A DNA stretch of 64,000 nucleotides, taken from NCBI RefSeq assembly GCF_902826655.1, contig NZ_CADEFR010000001.1, forward strand, positions 10,722 through 74,721, written 5' to 3'. This DNA comes from an uncultured Methylibium sp. (GTDB taxonomy: Bacteria; Pseudomonadota; Gammaproteobacteria; Burkholderiales; Burkholderiaceae_C). A program made the translations under genes and the position numbers. The first letter of the stretch is position 1, and every line of letters starts with the position of its first letter. Under the pieces are notes generated by a model. That model ran no database searches, was not told the DNA's origin, and saw only the letters and a program-made list of their open reading frames with translations. Of the stretch, positions 43,635 through 52,111 are shown piece by piece.

Positions 43635-43985
43635 TCAGCCGACCGTCGGTGGAGCCCGCGCCAGGTAGGCGGCGAGCGAGGACGTCGCCGCGACGCGGAC
43701 GGCGGGTGCCGCCGCGCACGAGGAGCCGGCCACTGCCGCCGGAGCCTCACCCGACGCTGCCAGCGGCTCGCCGAGCGCCAGCTGATCGAAGAGCCGGCAC
43801 TGGGCAGCCTCGCTCTCGTCGTGGCCGAACGGGCTGTCGCTCGCGTGGGCGGCTTCGATCGCGGCGGTCGCGTGGGCTGCCGACGCCAGGCCGTGCGTCG
43901 TACGGTGCGCCAGGCCCAGGGCCTGCGCCCACAGCAACGCGACCAGCAGCAACGCCGCCAGCCGGCGATCGACGCGCGGACGCAT
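43635..43985 (-). CDS. DUF2946-like exported protein
   Basis: A small exported protein of 116 aa. A hydrophobic leader (LAALLLVALLWAQALGLAH) is followed by a His-rich stretch (HRTTHGL, AHATAAIEAAHASD, FGHDESEAAQCRLFDQLALG), an Ala-rich linker and a hydrophobic end. The HDE-AQCRLFDQL pattern is that of DUF2946-like proteins that sit beside metal TonB receptors in Burkholderiales. Start chosen has GAGGG ahead; an ATG four codons upstream is possible. Co-transcription with the ZnuD-like receptor (122-base gap) suggests a metal-binding accessory role. Confidence 0.75.
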   Translation of the reverse strand: MRPRVDRRLAALLLVALLWAQALGLAHRTTHGLASAAHATAAIEAAHASDSPFGHDESEAAQCRLFDQLALGEPLAASGEAPAAVAGSSCAAAPAVRVAATSSLAAYLARAPPTVG

Positions 43986-44052
43986 CGGGACCCTCATGGA
44001 CGGCGGAGCGACGCGATGCTCATGCCGGATGCATACGCAAGGCGTCAAGCCC

Positions 44053-44601
44053 TCAGCGGCGCTGGCGCGCCGCGAAGGTCTTGCGGAACTTCTCGACCTT
44101 GGGCGCGACGACGAAGGCGCAGTAGCCCTGCCCGGGATGCTGGGCGAAGTAGTTCTGGTGGTAGGCCTCGGCGCGCCAGTAGTTGCGCTCCGGCGTCACC
44201 TCGGTCACGACCTTGCCGCGCATGGCCCCGCTGGCCTGCAGCTCGGCGATCACCTCACGCGCGATGCGGTCCTGCTCGTCGCCGTGCGTGTAGATGCCCG
44301 AGCGGTACTGGGTACCGACATCGTTGCCCTGGCGGTTGAGCGTGGTCGGGTCATGCACGACGAAGAAGATCTCGAGCAGTTCGCGGAACGCGATGCGCTG
44401 CGGGTCGAAGCTCACGCGCACGACCTCCGCATGGCCGGTGTCGCCGCTGCAGACCTGCTCGTAGCTCGGGTTCGACACGTGGCCGTTGCAGTAGCCCGAC
44501 TCGACGGCGAGCACGCCTTCGACGTCGAGGAACACCGCCTCGGTGCACCAGAAGCAACCGCCGCCGAGCGTGGCGACTTCGGATCCTGCGTTCGTGTTCA
44601 T
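44053..44601 (-). CDS. msrA: peptide methionine sulfoxide reductase MsrA
   Basis: MsrA reduces methionine-S-sulfoxide in proteins. The 182-aa protein has the catalytic GCFWC motif with Cys16, followed by FLDVEGVLAVESGYCNGHVSNPSYEQVCSGDTGHAEVVRV, highly conserved. The later HDPTTLNRQGNDVGTQYRSGIY and EVTPERNYWRAEAYHQNYF complete the family. A resolving Cys is likely in GQGYCAFVV. It lacks a signal peptide and should be cytoplasmic. The neighbouring metal receptor genes may be a separate unit. Confidence 0.97.
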   Translation of the reverse strand: MNTNAGSEVATLGGGCFWCTEAVFLDVEGVLAVESGYCNGHVSNPSYEQVCSGDTGHAEVVRVSFDPQRIAFRELLEIFFVVHDPTTLNRQGNDVGTQYRSGIYTHGDEQDRIAREVIAELQASGAMRGKVVTEVTPERNYWRAEAYHQNYFAQHPGQGYCAFVVAPKVEKFRKTFAARQRR

Positions 44602-44695
44602 CGTGCTCGCTCGATAGAAGTGAGGGTGATCATGCCGCAGCCAGGTCCTGCGGGCCTGACGCCACAATCGGTCGCCCTGCGCGCGCCTTGCTTAC

Positions 44696-45496
44696 ATGCC
44701 CGACATCGACGCCCTCAAGCCGGTGCTGACCGCACTGCTGCTGCCCCCGCTGCCCTTCCTGCTGATCGTCCTGATCGGCGCCCGGCTGCTGGCCTGGCGG
44801 CGCTGGCTCGGCAGGACGCTGCTCTGGCTGGGCATCGCGCTGGTGTGGCTGAGTTGCTGCCAGGGCGCGGGTCGCTGGCTGCAAGCCGTCGCCCTGCCGC
44901 CGCCCGACCCGCTGGACGAGGCGCAGATCGCCGCGCTGAAGCCGGCCAAGGCCGAACCGAGTCCGACGACCGCCATCCTGGTCCTGGGGGGTGGCCAGGT
45001 GCCGCGCGCTCCCGAGTTCGGTGCGGCGGACCTGAGCCCGGACTCGCTCGAGCGGCTGCGATTCGGTGTCCACCTGGCCCGCGCCACCGGCCTGCCGATC
45101 GCCTTCAGCGGTGGCACCGGCTGGTCCCAGCGCCGCGACGTCGGGGCGACGGAGGCCGAGATCGCACGACGCGTCGCCGAGCGGGACTTCCTCAAGCCGA
45201 TCCAGTGGATCGAGCCCGACTCGCGCGACACGGTCGAGAACGCCGTCTTCAGCATCCGGCTGCTGAAGGGCGCCGGCATCCGGCGCATCGTGCTGGTGAC
45301 GCACGCGTGGCACATGCCGCGTGCGCTGCGTGCCTTCGAGCGCATCGGCGGCGGATCGATCGATCTGGTTGCCGCGCCGATGGGCTACTTCGTGCCGGCC
45401 GACCGCGCGCTGCTGGACTGGCTGCCCAGCAGCCGCGGCTTCGAGCAGGTCCGGCTGGTGCTGCGCGAAAGGCTGGCGCTGCGCGCCGAGCGTTGA
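44696..45496 (+). CDS. YdcF/ElyC-family DUF218 membrane protein
   Basis: A 266-aa inner-membrane protein with two N-terminal helices (about 9-30 and 38-60) and a DUF218 domain (about 80-260). The domain marks are ILVLGGGQVPRAPEFG, FSGGTGWSQRRDVGATEAEIARRVA, DSRDTVENAVFSIRLLKG and VTHAWHMPRALRAFE. E. coli ElyC of this family is needed for envelope integrity and peptidoglycan precursor control at low temperature. Function here is inferred from the family. It is followed by a strong hairpin. Confidence 0.92.
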   Translation: MPDIDALKPVLTALLLPPLPFLLIVLIGARLLAWRRWLGRTLLWLGIALVWLSCCQGAGRWLQAVALPPPDPLDEAQIAALKPAKAEPSPTTAILVLGGGQVPRAPEFGAADLSPDSLERLRFGVHLARATGLPIAFSGGTGWSQRRDVGATEAEIARRVAERDFLKPIQWIEPDSRDTVENAVFSIRLLKGAGIRRIVLVTHAWHMPRALRAFERIGGGSIDLVAAPMGYFVPADRALLDWLPSSRGFEQVRLVLRERLALRAER

Positions 45497-45525
45497 CCGC
45501 GACTTGCCGGCCCCAGAAAGCAGAA

Positions 45526-45554
45526 ACCCCTCTTGCCGTCACGGCAGGAGGGGT
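45526..45554. terminator. hairpin terminator
   Basis: ACCCCTCTTGCCGT pairs with ACGGCAGGAGGGGT through a one-base C loop, with one G-T wobble. On the minus strand the stem is followed by TTTCTGCTTTCTG, a weak U-tract; on the plus strand it lies 29 bases after the YdcF-type stop. It may end transcripts from both directions. Confidence 0.7.
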
Positions 45555-45555
45555 G

Positions 45556-45706
45556 AGGTGGCGTAGCCACCTTCGGAGCTCCGGAGATATTCGGTCCAGG
45601 GCCCCTGGCGCGCAGAGACTGCGTCCTTTGGGATGCTTGCGTTGCAAGCCTGACAAGACTAGGCGGCGAGGCGCTCCATTTCAAAGCCTTTGCGCCTATG
45701 GAGCGC
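45556..45706. other. structured intergenic stretch with five dyads (possible small RNA)
   Basis: Between the YdcF-type gene and ubiD lie AGGTGGC-GTA-GCCACCT (45556-45572), the palindrome CGGAGCTCCG (45574-45583), CCAGGG-C-CCCTGG (45596-45608), GCTTGC-GTT-GCAAGC (45635-45649), and GCGCTCCAT paired with ATGGAGCGC around an 18-base loop (45671-45706). No reading frame of note crosses it. The dense pairing beside a terminator that works best on the minus strand suggests a structured 3' UTR of ubiD or a separate small RNA. I cannot match it to a named RNA family by eye. Confidence 0.4.
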
Positions 45707-45736
45707 GCACGCGCGATTGCGATCCGTCGCTGTCGG

Positions 45737-47317
45737 CTAGCTGCCGACGGGACGATCGCGCATCAACGCCGTGAAGATCGCGTCGACGCGCTGCTCGACG
45801 TCGGCATCCATCGCGATCGTCCGGCCCCACTCTCGCGCCGTCTCTCCGGGCCACTTGCTCGTGGCGTCGAGTCCCATCTTGCCGCCGAGGCCGGACACCG
45901 GCGAGGCAAAGTCCAGGTAGTCGATCGGCGTCTGCTCGACCAGGGTCGTGTCGCGCACCGGATCCATCCGCGTCGTGATGGCCCAGACCACATCGGGCCA
46001 GCTGCGGATGTCGACGTCCTCGTCGGTCACGACGATGAACTTCGTGTACATGAACTGGCGCAGGAAGCTCCACAGCCCGAACATCACGCGCTTCGCGTGG
46101 CCGGGGTAGCTCTTGCGGATGCTGACGACGGCCATCCGGTAGCTGCAGCCTTCGGGCGGCAGGTAGAAATCCGTGATCTCCGGAAACTGCTTCTGCAGGA
46201 TCGGCACGAACACCTCGTTGAGCGCGACCCCCAGCACCGCCGGCTCGTCGGGCGGCTTGCCGGTGTAGGTGGAGTGGTAGATCGGATCGTCGCGATGGGT
46301 GATGCGGTCGATCTGGAAGACGGGGAACCAGTCCTGTTCGTTGTAGTAGCCGGTGTGGTCGCCGAAGGGCCCTTCCAGTGCGTGCAAGTACCCGCCCTTC
46401 TCCTTCAGCGGTATTCCATGCTCGCTCTGCCCCGTGTAGCCCGCATCAGCTGGCGGGATGTGGCCCTCGAGCACGAACTCCGCACTCGCCGGGACCTGGA
46501 GCTTGAGGTCGCCCTCGCCGACGCCGGACGCGGCCAGTTCGGTCCGGCTGCCGCGCAGCAGGCCGGCGAACTGGTACTCGCTCAGGCTGTCGGGCACCGG
46601 AGTGACCGCGCCCAGGATCGTGGCGGGATCAGCGCCCAACGCGACCGCCATCGGGAAGGGCCGGCCCGGATAGGCCAGCGCGAAGTCGCGGAAGTCCAGC
46701 GCGCCGCCCCGGTGCGCCAGCCATCGCATGATGGTCTGGCGCGGGCCGATCACCTGCTGGCGGTAGATGCCCAGGTTCTGCCGCAGCCGCGGCGCGGGCC
46801 CCACCTGCGGGCCGCGCGTGATCACCAGGCCCCAGGTGATCAGCGGGCCGGCATCCCCCGGCCAGCAGGTCTGCACTGGCAGCCGGCCCAGGTCGACGTC
46901 GACCCCCTCCCAGACCACCTGCTGGCAGGCTGGTTGGCGCACGCTGGCCGGCTTCATGTCCCACAGGGCCTTCAGCATCTGGAGCAGTCGGCCGCCGTCC
47001 TTCAGGCTGCGTGGCGGGTCGGGCTCCTTCAGGCTGGCCAGCACGCGGCCGACCTCGCGCAGCTCCCCGACATCGTCGGCACCCATGCCTCGGGCGACGC
47101 GCCGAGGGGTTCCGAACAGGTTGGTCAGCACAGGAAATTTGTAACCAATGCCCCCTCGAGTCGGGCATGTGAACAGCAGGGCCGGTCCGGCCGCCCGGAG
47201 CACCCGGTCACTGAGCGCTGTCATCTCAAGCCGCGCCGACACTGGCTCTGCGACGCGCCGCAGGTCCCCGAGCTGCTCGAGTCCGGCAAGGAATTCACGC
47301 AGGTCGCGGTATTTCAT
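45737..47317 (-). CDS. ubiD: UbiD-family prenyl-FMN decarboxylase
   Basis: A (de)carboxylase of 526 aa using prenylated FMN, probably 3-octaprenyl-4-hydroxybenzoate decarboxylase of ubiquinone biosynthesis. E. coli UbiD is 497 aa. Seen are the N-terminal [20 protein letters not shown], the cofactor site [43 protein letters not shown] with catalytic acidic residues, and [25 protein letters not shown]. The cofactor supplier UbiX is not in the window. It is divergent from a lytic transglycosylase gene across a comparatively AT-rich 225-base gap. Confidence 0.93.
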   Translation of the reverse strand: MKYRDLREFLAGLEQLGDLRRVAEPVSARLEMTALSDRVLRAAGPALLFTCPTRGGIGYKFPVLTNLFGTPRRVARGMGADDVGELREVGRVLASLKEPDPPRSLKDGGRLLQMLKALWDMKPASVRQPACQQVVWEGVDVDLGRLPVQTCWPGDAGPLITWGLVITRGPQVGPAPRLRQNLGIYRQQVIGPRQTIMRWLAHRGGALDFRDFALAYPGRPFPMAVALGADPATILGAVTPVPDSLSEYQFAGLLRGSRTELAASGVGEGDLKLQVPASAEFVLEGHIPPADAGYTGQSEHGIPLKEKGGYLHALEGPFGDHTGYYNEQDWFPVFQIDRITHRDDPIYHSTYTGKPPDEPAVLGVALNEVFVPILQKQFPEITDFYLPPEGCSYRMAVVSIRKSYPGHAKRVMFGLWSFLRQFMYTKFIVVTDEDVDIRSWPDVVWAITTRMDPVRDTTLVEQTPIDYLDFASPVSGLGGKMGLDATSKWPGETAREWGRTIAMDADVEQRVDAIFTALMRDRPVGS

Positions 47318-47350
47318 TCTCTGGAAGAATAAAGGGCTTGTTTGATAGTC

Positions 47351-47380
47351 TTGACTGGTTATTACAGGGCTACCTACACT
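47351..47380 (+). promoter_or_regulatory. candidate sigma-70 promoter for the lytic transglycosylase gene
   Basis: TTGACT (47351-47356) and TACACT (47375-47380) are spaced by 18 bases in one of the few AT-rich stretches of the window. This implies a leader of about 155 bases before the ATG. Inferred from hexamer match only. Confidence 0.5.
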
Positions 47381-47542
47381 CCGCCCCGCTAGGGATAACC
47401 CGCGCCGATCAAAGGCGCCACGCTGCAGGTAATTCAGCCCTCGCCGGTTCTGCCACCAGTCCGGCCATATGTAACGGGGAGGATTATCTCCGCGGGATCC
47501 AGGACCCGACCGGTCCGTTCCGCGCTCGTCGAAAGGAGAGGC

Positions 47543-48460
47543 ATGACAGCGTTTCAGTCAGTACAACGGTCGCTCGCCCGATCGGCCACGTCGTTGGGCC
47601 GCCCGCTGGCGGTCTTTCTCAAGGATGCGGGGCACGGCCTGCTCGAGGTCTGCCACAACTCGCTGGCCCTGGTCGGCCTGGCCGTGGTTGCGCTGTCGAT
47701 GTTCTTCGCGACGCGCGCGGACCTGAGGCACTCGCTCGAAGAGCGCGCGCTCGACTGGCTGCAGTCGCGCCAGGAAGCGCGCGTGGAGGTCGACCCCTCG
47801 TCGGGCGCGGCCCTCGCCGTCGCGCTGGGCGACCGGGACGCCGTCGGCCGAGCTACCGCCGTGGATCCGCGCGACCTGGATCGCCAGCAGGCTGCCGTGG
47901 CCTCGTGGCTGGCGCGTCGCTATCGAGTGGCACCTGAACCCGTCAGCCGCCTGGTCCAGGAGGCCTGGCAGGTCGGTCAGCGGGCGCGACTCGACCCGAC
48001 GCTGATCCTCGCGATCATGGCCATCGAGTCAAGCTTCAACCCGTTTGCGCAGAGCCCGGTCGGCGCCCAGGGCCTGATGCAGGTCATGACCCGCATTCAC
48101 GACGACAAGTACGAGGCGTTCGGCGGAACCCATGCGGCCTTCGACCCGGTGACCAATCTGCGCGTCGGCGTGCAGGTGCTGAAGGAGTGCATCGCGCGCG
48201 CCGGCAGCCTGGAAGGCGGCCTGCGCTACTACGTCGGCGCGGCCAACCTGCCCGACGATGGAGGTTATGCCGCCAAGGTGCTGGCCGAGCAGAGCTACCT
48301 GCGCTCCGTGGCCTCGGGCCGCAACGTCGCCGTGACGGCGCCCCTGATCGTCACTCCGTCCGTGGTGCCAGCTGCGGGTGGGGCCGCGCCGGAGGCTGCG
48401 CCGCCGGCCGCCGAGGGCCAGCCGACGGCGACGGTCGCCCAGACCATCGCCCTGCGCTAG
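47543..48460 (+). CDS. membrane-anchored lytic transglycosylase (SLT domain)
   Basis: A murein lytic transglycosylase of 305 aa. One transmembrane helix near 39-56 anchors it in the inner membrane. The SLT domain (about 140-255) has catalytic Glu162 in [26 protein letters not shown] and later motifs [17 protein letters not shown] and LRYYVGAAN. The last 50 residues are Ala/Pro-rich and probably disordered. GAAAGGAGAGGC precedes the ATG. It cleaves peptidoglycan glycan strands for wall remodelling. The gap of more than 200 bases upstream holds a good promoter. Confidence 0.93.
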   Translation: MTAFQSVQRSLARSATSLGRPLAVFLKDAGHGLLEVCHNSLALVGLAVVALSMFFATRADLRHSLEERALDWLQSRQEARVEVDPSSGAALAVALGDRDAVGRATAVDPRDLDRQQAAVASWLARRYRVAPEPVSRLVQEAWQVGQRARLDPTLILAIMAIESSFNPFAQSPVGAQGLMQVMTRIHDDKYEAFGGTHAAFDPVTNLRVGVQVLKECIARAGSLEGGLRYYVGAANLPDDGGYAAKVLAEQSYLRSVASGRNVAVTAPLIVTPSVVPAAGGAAPEAAPPAAEGQPTATVAQTIALR

Positions 48461-48492
48461 CGGCGGGCGGGCGCCGCCCACCGACGCTCCGC

Positions 48493-48668
48493 TACACTGC
48501 GGCCGCCGTGCAAAGGCGATAGGGCCGTCCCGGGCCCGAGGTGGGCAACCACCGCGAAGCGCGGCCGGACGCTCCGCACCCGCCGCTCGCCTGCGCCACG
48601 TCCCGACCCGTCGACAGTGTCGACGGCCCCCGGGTCGGACACCGCTGACCGCAGAGGACTCCCGCATC
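48493..48668 (+). promoter_or_regulatory. glyA promoter and structured leader
   Basis: TACACT at 48493-48498 is a good -10 hexamer. The transcript would then carry about 165 bases before the glyA ATG. The leader contains GGTGG-GCAA-CCACC (48540-48553) enclosed by a GGCCG/CGGCC stem (48523-48566). A strong two-part stem follows at 48603-48638: CCGACCC with GGGTCGG enclosing GTCGAC-AGT-GTCGAC. The Shine-Dalgarno AGAGGA follows 16 bases later. The layout suggests regulation by RNA structure (riboswitch or attenuator-like), but I recognise no known riboswitch class. Confidence 0.5.
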
Positions 48669-49919
48669 ATGTTCGACCGATCGACTTCCACCGTCGCCCT
48701 CGTGGACCCCGAGGTCTGGGCCGCGATCCAGGCCGAGAACCACCGCCAGGAAGAGCACATCGAGCTCATCGCGTCGGAGAACTACACCAGCCCGGCCGTG
48801 ATGGCCGCACAGGGCAGCCAGCTGACCAACAAGTACGCCGAGGGCTACCCCGGCAAGCGCTACTACGGCGGCTGCGAGAACGTCGACGTGGTCGAGCAGC
48901 TGGCGATCGACCGGCTCAAGCAGATCTACGCCGCGCAGTTCGCCAACGTCCAGGCCAACTCCGGCTCGCAGGCCAACCAGGGCGTCTTCTTCGCGCTGCT
49001 GCAGCCGGGCGACACCATCATGGGCATGAGCCTCGCCGAAGGCGGCCATCTGACGCACGGCATGGCGCTCAACATGAGCGGCAAGTGGTTCAAGGTCGTC
49101 AGCTACGGCCTGAACGCGAAGGAAGAGATCGACTACGACGCGATGGAGCGGCTGGCCCACGAGCACAAGCCCAAGCTCATCATCGCCGGCGCGTCGGCCT
49201 ATGCGCTGCGGATCGACTGGGAGCGCTTCGCGAAGGTCGCCAAGGCGGTCGGCGCCTATTTCATGGTCGACATGGCGCATTACGCCGGCCTGATCGCTGC
49301 CGGCGTCTACCCGAACCCGGTGCCCTTCGCCGACGTGGTCACCTCGACCACGCACAAGAGCCTGCGCGGCCCGCGCGGCGGCATCATCGTGACGAACAAC
49401 GAGGACATCGCGAAGAAGATCAACAGCGCGATCTTCCCGGGACTCCAGGGCGGGCCGCTGATGCACGTCATCGCCGGCAAGGCGGTCGCCTTCAAGGAGG
49501 CGCTGTCGCCCGAGTTCAAGGCCTACCAGCAACAGGTGGTGAAGAACGCCTCGGCGCTGGCCACCACGCTGGTCGAGCGCGGCCTGCGCATCGTCTCGGG
49601 GCGCACCGAGAGCCACGTGATGCTGGTCGACCTGCGGCCCAAGAACCTGACCGGCAAGGAAGCCGAGGCCATCCTCGGGGCCGCGCACATGACCTGCAAC
49701 AAGAACGGCATCCCGAACGATCCGCAGAAGCCGATGGTCACCAGCGGCATCCGCCTGGGCAGCCCGGCGATGACGACGCGCGGCTTCAAGGAAGCGCAGG
49801 CCATCCAGACCGCCCACCTGATCGCCGACGTGCTGGATAGGCCGCACGATGAGGCCAACCTCGCCGCGGTACGGGCCAAGGTGGCCGCACTGACGCGCGA
49901 GTTCCCGGTCTACCGCTGA
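48669..49919 (+). CDS. glyA: serine hydroxymethyltransferase
   Basis: GlyA interconverts serine and glycine with tetrahydrofolate and supplies one-carbon units. The 416-aa protein is standard length. It has [38 protein letters not shown], the PLP Lys230 in [14 protein letters not shown], and [23 protein letters not shown]. The gene is preceded by a structured leader and followed 22 bases later by nrdR, a linkage common in betaproteobacteria that ties one-carbon and deoxynucleotide metabolism. Confidence 0.98.
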   Translation: MFDRSTSTVALVDPEVWAAIQAENHRQEEHIELIASENYTSPAVMAAQGSQLTNKYAEGYPGKRYYGGCENVDVVEQLAIDRLKQIYAAQFANVQANSGSQANQGVFFALLQPGDTIMGMSLAEGGHLTHGMALNMSGKWFKVVSYGLNAKEEIDYDAMERLAHEHKPKLIIAGASAYALRIDWERFAKVAKAVGAYFMVDMAHYAGLIAAGVYPNPVPFADVVTSTTHKSLRGPRGGIIVTNNEDIAKKINSAIFPGLQGGPLMHVIAGKAVAFKEALSPEFKAYQQQVVKNASALATTLVERGLRIVSGRTESHVMLVDLRPKNLTGKEAEAILGAAHMTCNKNGIPNDPQKPMVTSGIRLGSPAMTTRGFKEAQAIQTAHLIADVLDRPHDEANLAAVRAKVAALTREFPVYR

Positions 49920-49941
49920 GCACCGCGGGGCCGCCGACACC

Positions 49942-50385
49942 ATGCGCTGCCCCTTCTGCAGCCACGAGGACACCCAGGTCGCCGAGACCCGGGAGTCCGA
50001 CGAAGGCGATGTCATCCGTCGTCGCCGCCGCTGCCCGTCCTGCGACAAGCGCTTCACGACCTACGAGCGCGCCGAGCTGGCGATGCCGGCCGTCGTCAAG
50101 AAGGACGGCAGCCGCAGCGAGTTCGATCGCGGCAAGATCCGGGCGTCGATGCTGCTGGCCCTGCGCAAGCGCCCGGTCAGCACCGACCAGGTGGATGCCG
50201 CGCTCGGCAGGATCGAGGAGAAGATGCTCGCCACCGCCGCCAACGAGGTCCCGTCGACCAGGATCGGCGAGATGGTGATGCGCGAGCTCAAGAAGCTCGA
50301 CAAGGTCGCCTACGTCCGCTTTGCCAGCGTCTACCGCAGCTTCGAGGGCGTCGACGAGTTCAGCCGTCTGATCAAGGACATCTGA
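49942..50385 (+). CDS. nrdR: transcriptional repressor NrdR
   Basis: NrdR represses ribonucleotide reductase genes when (d)ATP binds its ATP-cone. The 147-aa protein has the N-terminal zinc ribbon ([13 protein letters not shown], then [20 protein letters not shown]) and an ATP-cone (about 49-139; [29 protein letters not shown], then [27 protein letters not shown]). It follows glyA closely and is probably co-transcribed. Its NrdR boxes would lie at nrd operons elsewhere; none is seen in the window. Confidence 0.98.
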   Translation: MRCPFCSHEDTQVAETRESDEGDVIRRRRRCPSCDKRFTTYERAELAMPAVVKKDGSRSEFDRGKIRASMLLALRKRPVSTDQVDAALGRIEEKMLATAANEVPSTRIGEMVMRELKKLDKVAYVRFASVYRSFEGVDEFSRLIKDI

Positions 50386-50400
50386 GGGCCGCGAGAGCGA

Positions 50401-50424
50401 CCCCCGCTCGCCCCTCCGCGGGGG
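50401..50424. terminator. GC-rich hairpin after nrdR
   Basis: CCCCCGC and GCGGGGG form a 7-bp stem around a 10-base loop, 16 bases past the nrdR stop. No T-run follows. It may end glyA-nrdR transcripts and separate them from the pilin operon, whose own TAGATT -10 hexamer lies at 50450-50455. Confidence 0.5.
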
Positions 50425-50492
50425 GAGTGCAGCCTCGATAGTGCGCGCCTAGATTGACCGCATCGATTCACCGACGCGGCAAGGGGGCTCGC

Positions 50493-51023
50493 TTGAAGCA
50501 CGCACAACGAGGACTGACCTTCATCGAGACCGGCGCCACGCTCGCGATCCTCGCCAGTGCCGCGACCATCGCGCTGCCCGGCTTCGGCGACGTGCTGCAG
50601 CGTCGCCACACCGAAGGGGTCGCCAGCGAACTCGCCACCGACCTGCAGTACCTGCGCTCGGAGGCGGTCGCGCGCAACCAGTCGCTGCGCGCCAGCTTCA
50701 CGACGCTGCCCGGAGGCAGCAGCTGCTACGTGCTGCACAGCGGCCCGGCCGGAAGCTGCACCTGCCAGTCCGAGGGTCTGGCCAGCTGCGGACCGGGTGC
50801 GCGAGCGCTGAAGAGCGTCCTGCTGCCACCGGGCAGCCGCAGCAGCATCCACGCCAACGTCGGGTCGATCGTCTACGACCCGCGTCACGGCACCAGCAGC
50901 CCGGCCGCGACGATCCGCGTCACCGGCAGCGACGGCCGGGCGATCCACCACGTCGTCAACATCATGGGCCGGGTGCGGTCCTGCTCGCCGTCCGGTGCGA
51001 TCGGCGGCTACCGGGAGTGCTGA
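50493..51023 (+). CDS. type IV minor prepilin (FimT/GspH-like)
   Basis: A minor pilin of 176 aa that helps prime pilus assembly. The prepilin peptidase site is KHAQRG then LTFIETGATLAILASAATIALP, with Glu at +5 of the mature protein. The GspH/FimT pattern SELATDLQYLRSEAVARNQSLRAS follows. Six Cys are found in the C-domain (SSCYV, GSCTCQ, ASCGP, RSCSP, REC). The start is TTG, with AAGGGGG a few bases ahead; it gives the short basic leader expected for class III signals. First gene of the five-gene pilin operon. Confidence 0.87.
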   Translation: MKHAQRGLTFIETGATLAILASAATIALPGFGDVLQRRHTEGVASELATDLQYLRSEAVARNQSLRASFTTLPGGSSCYVLHSGPAGSCTCQSEGLASCGPGARALKSVLLPPGSRSSIHANVGSIVYDPRHGTSSPAATIRVTGSDGRAIHHVVNIMGRVRSCSPSGAIGGYREC

Positions 51024-51025
51024 AC

Positions 51026-51442
51026 ATGACGTCCCGCCGGTTCACCGCGCAGCGTGGCTACAGCCTGATCGAGCTGCTCATCGTCGTCGTCATCGCCGGC
51101 GTCCTGGCGACGCTGGCCTATCCGAGCTACGCCGCGCAGCTGAACAAGGGACGCCGCACCGATGCGATCAGCGCGCTCTACCAGGTGCAGCAGGCCCAGG
51201 AACGCTGGCGTGCCAACCACTCCCGCTACACCGACGACCTTGCGCTGCTGGGTCTGAGCGCGGCGGTGCCCGACCGCTACCGCCTCTCGATCAGCACCGC
51301 CTCGGCCGACGGCTACACCGCCACGGCGACGGCGCAGTGGCCGGACGGCGCCTGCACCACGCTGAGCCTCGGCCTGCAGGGCGGCCAGGTCGTTCACGGC
51401 GCATCGGGCTCGGCCTCACCCAGGCTGTGCTGGAACCGCTGA
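51026..51442 (+). CDS. type IV pilin PilE-like
   Basis: A prepilin of 138 aa. The leader TSRRFTAQRG is cut before YSLIELLIVVVIAGVLATLAYPSYAAQ, with Glu5. The GRRTDAISALYQVQQAQERWRANHSRYTDDL stretch is typical of PilE/ComP-type minor pilins, and two Cys near the end (GACTTL, RLCWN) would form the C-terminal disulfide loop. GGAG lies 8 bases ahead of the ATG. It acts with the other four pilins of the operon at the pilus tip. Confidence 0.9.
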   Translation: MTSRRFTAQRGYSLIELLIVVVIAGVLATLAYPSYAAQLNKGRRTDAISALYQVQQAQERWRANHSRYTDDLALLGLSAAVPDRYRLSISTASADGYTATATAQWPDGACTTLSLGLQGGQVVHGASGSASPRLCWNR

Positions 51443-51448
51443 AGCCGC

Positions 51449-52111
51449 ATGGATCGCATGCGCCCGCAACGAGGTCTCTCGCTGATCGAGCTGCTGCTCG
51501 GCTGCGCGGTGGGCCTGCTGATCGCCGGCGGCGCCACGCGGCTCTTCGTCGAGCATCTTCGCGACAGCCGCCGGCTGCTGCTCGAGGCCAGGCTGCACCA
51601 GGACCTGAGGGCCGCCGCCGCACTCGTCGCGCGCGACCTGCGTCGCGCCGGCTTCTGGCAGCAGGCCCTGGCAGCGACGGTGCCCCCGCGCCGCCCCAAC
51701 CCCTACCGCGACATCACCCCGTCGGTCGGCCCCGGCACTGACGTCACGACCTACAGCTTCTCGCGCGACACGACCGAGAACGACCTCGTCGATCTCAGCG
51801 AGGCGACCGGCTTCCGCCTGTCCCAGGGAACGTTGCAGACCTTGAACGGCGGGAGCTGGCAGGCGCTGACGGACCCTGCGGTCCTGCGCGTCACGCGTTT
51901 CGTCGTCTCGCCCCGGCGGTTGACGATCCCGCTCGGGCACCTGTGCCACCCGGCCTGCGACGCCACCACCACGGCCTGCCCCAGCCTGACCGTGCGCAGC
52001 TACCGTCTCGAGTTGCACGGCGAATCGGCGAGCGACTCGCAGATCCAACGCCAGATCCACGAGGCGGTCCGCGTGCGCAACGACGAAGTCGCCGCCGTGG
52101 ATTGCCCATGA
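51449..52111 (+). CDS. type IV minor pilin PilW-like
   Basis: A minor pilin of 220 aa. The prepilin site is RMRPQRG then LSLIELLLGCAVGLLIAGGATRLF, with Glu5. The segment LEARLHQDLRAAAALVARDLRRAGFWQQ is the PilW signature. Further on are four Cys (GHLCHPACD, TACPSL, DCP). It overlaps the PilX-like gene by 4 bases. PilW, PilX and PilV form the tip-priming complex in relatives, usually topped by PilY1, whose gene is absent here. Confidence 0.88.
   Translation: MDRMRPQRGLSLIELLLGCAVGLLIAGGATRLFVEHLRDSRRLLLEARLHQDLRAAAALVARDLRRAGFWQQALAATVPPRRPNPYRDITPSVGPGTDVTTYSFSRDTTENDLVDLSEATGFRLSQGTLQTLNGGSWQALTDPAVLRVTRFVVSPRRLTIPLGHLCHPACDATTTACPSLTVRSYRLELHGESASDSQIQRQIHEAVRVRNDEVAAVDCP

Noticed and set aside
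45556-45706. Named small RNA such as 6S or SRP RNA
   Set aside because: I could not find the conserved SRP core or convincing 6S pairing; it is left as an unassigned structured stretch.
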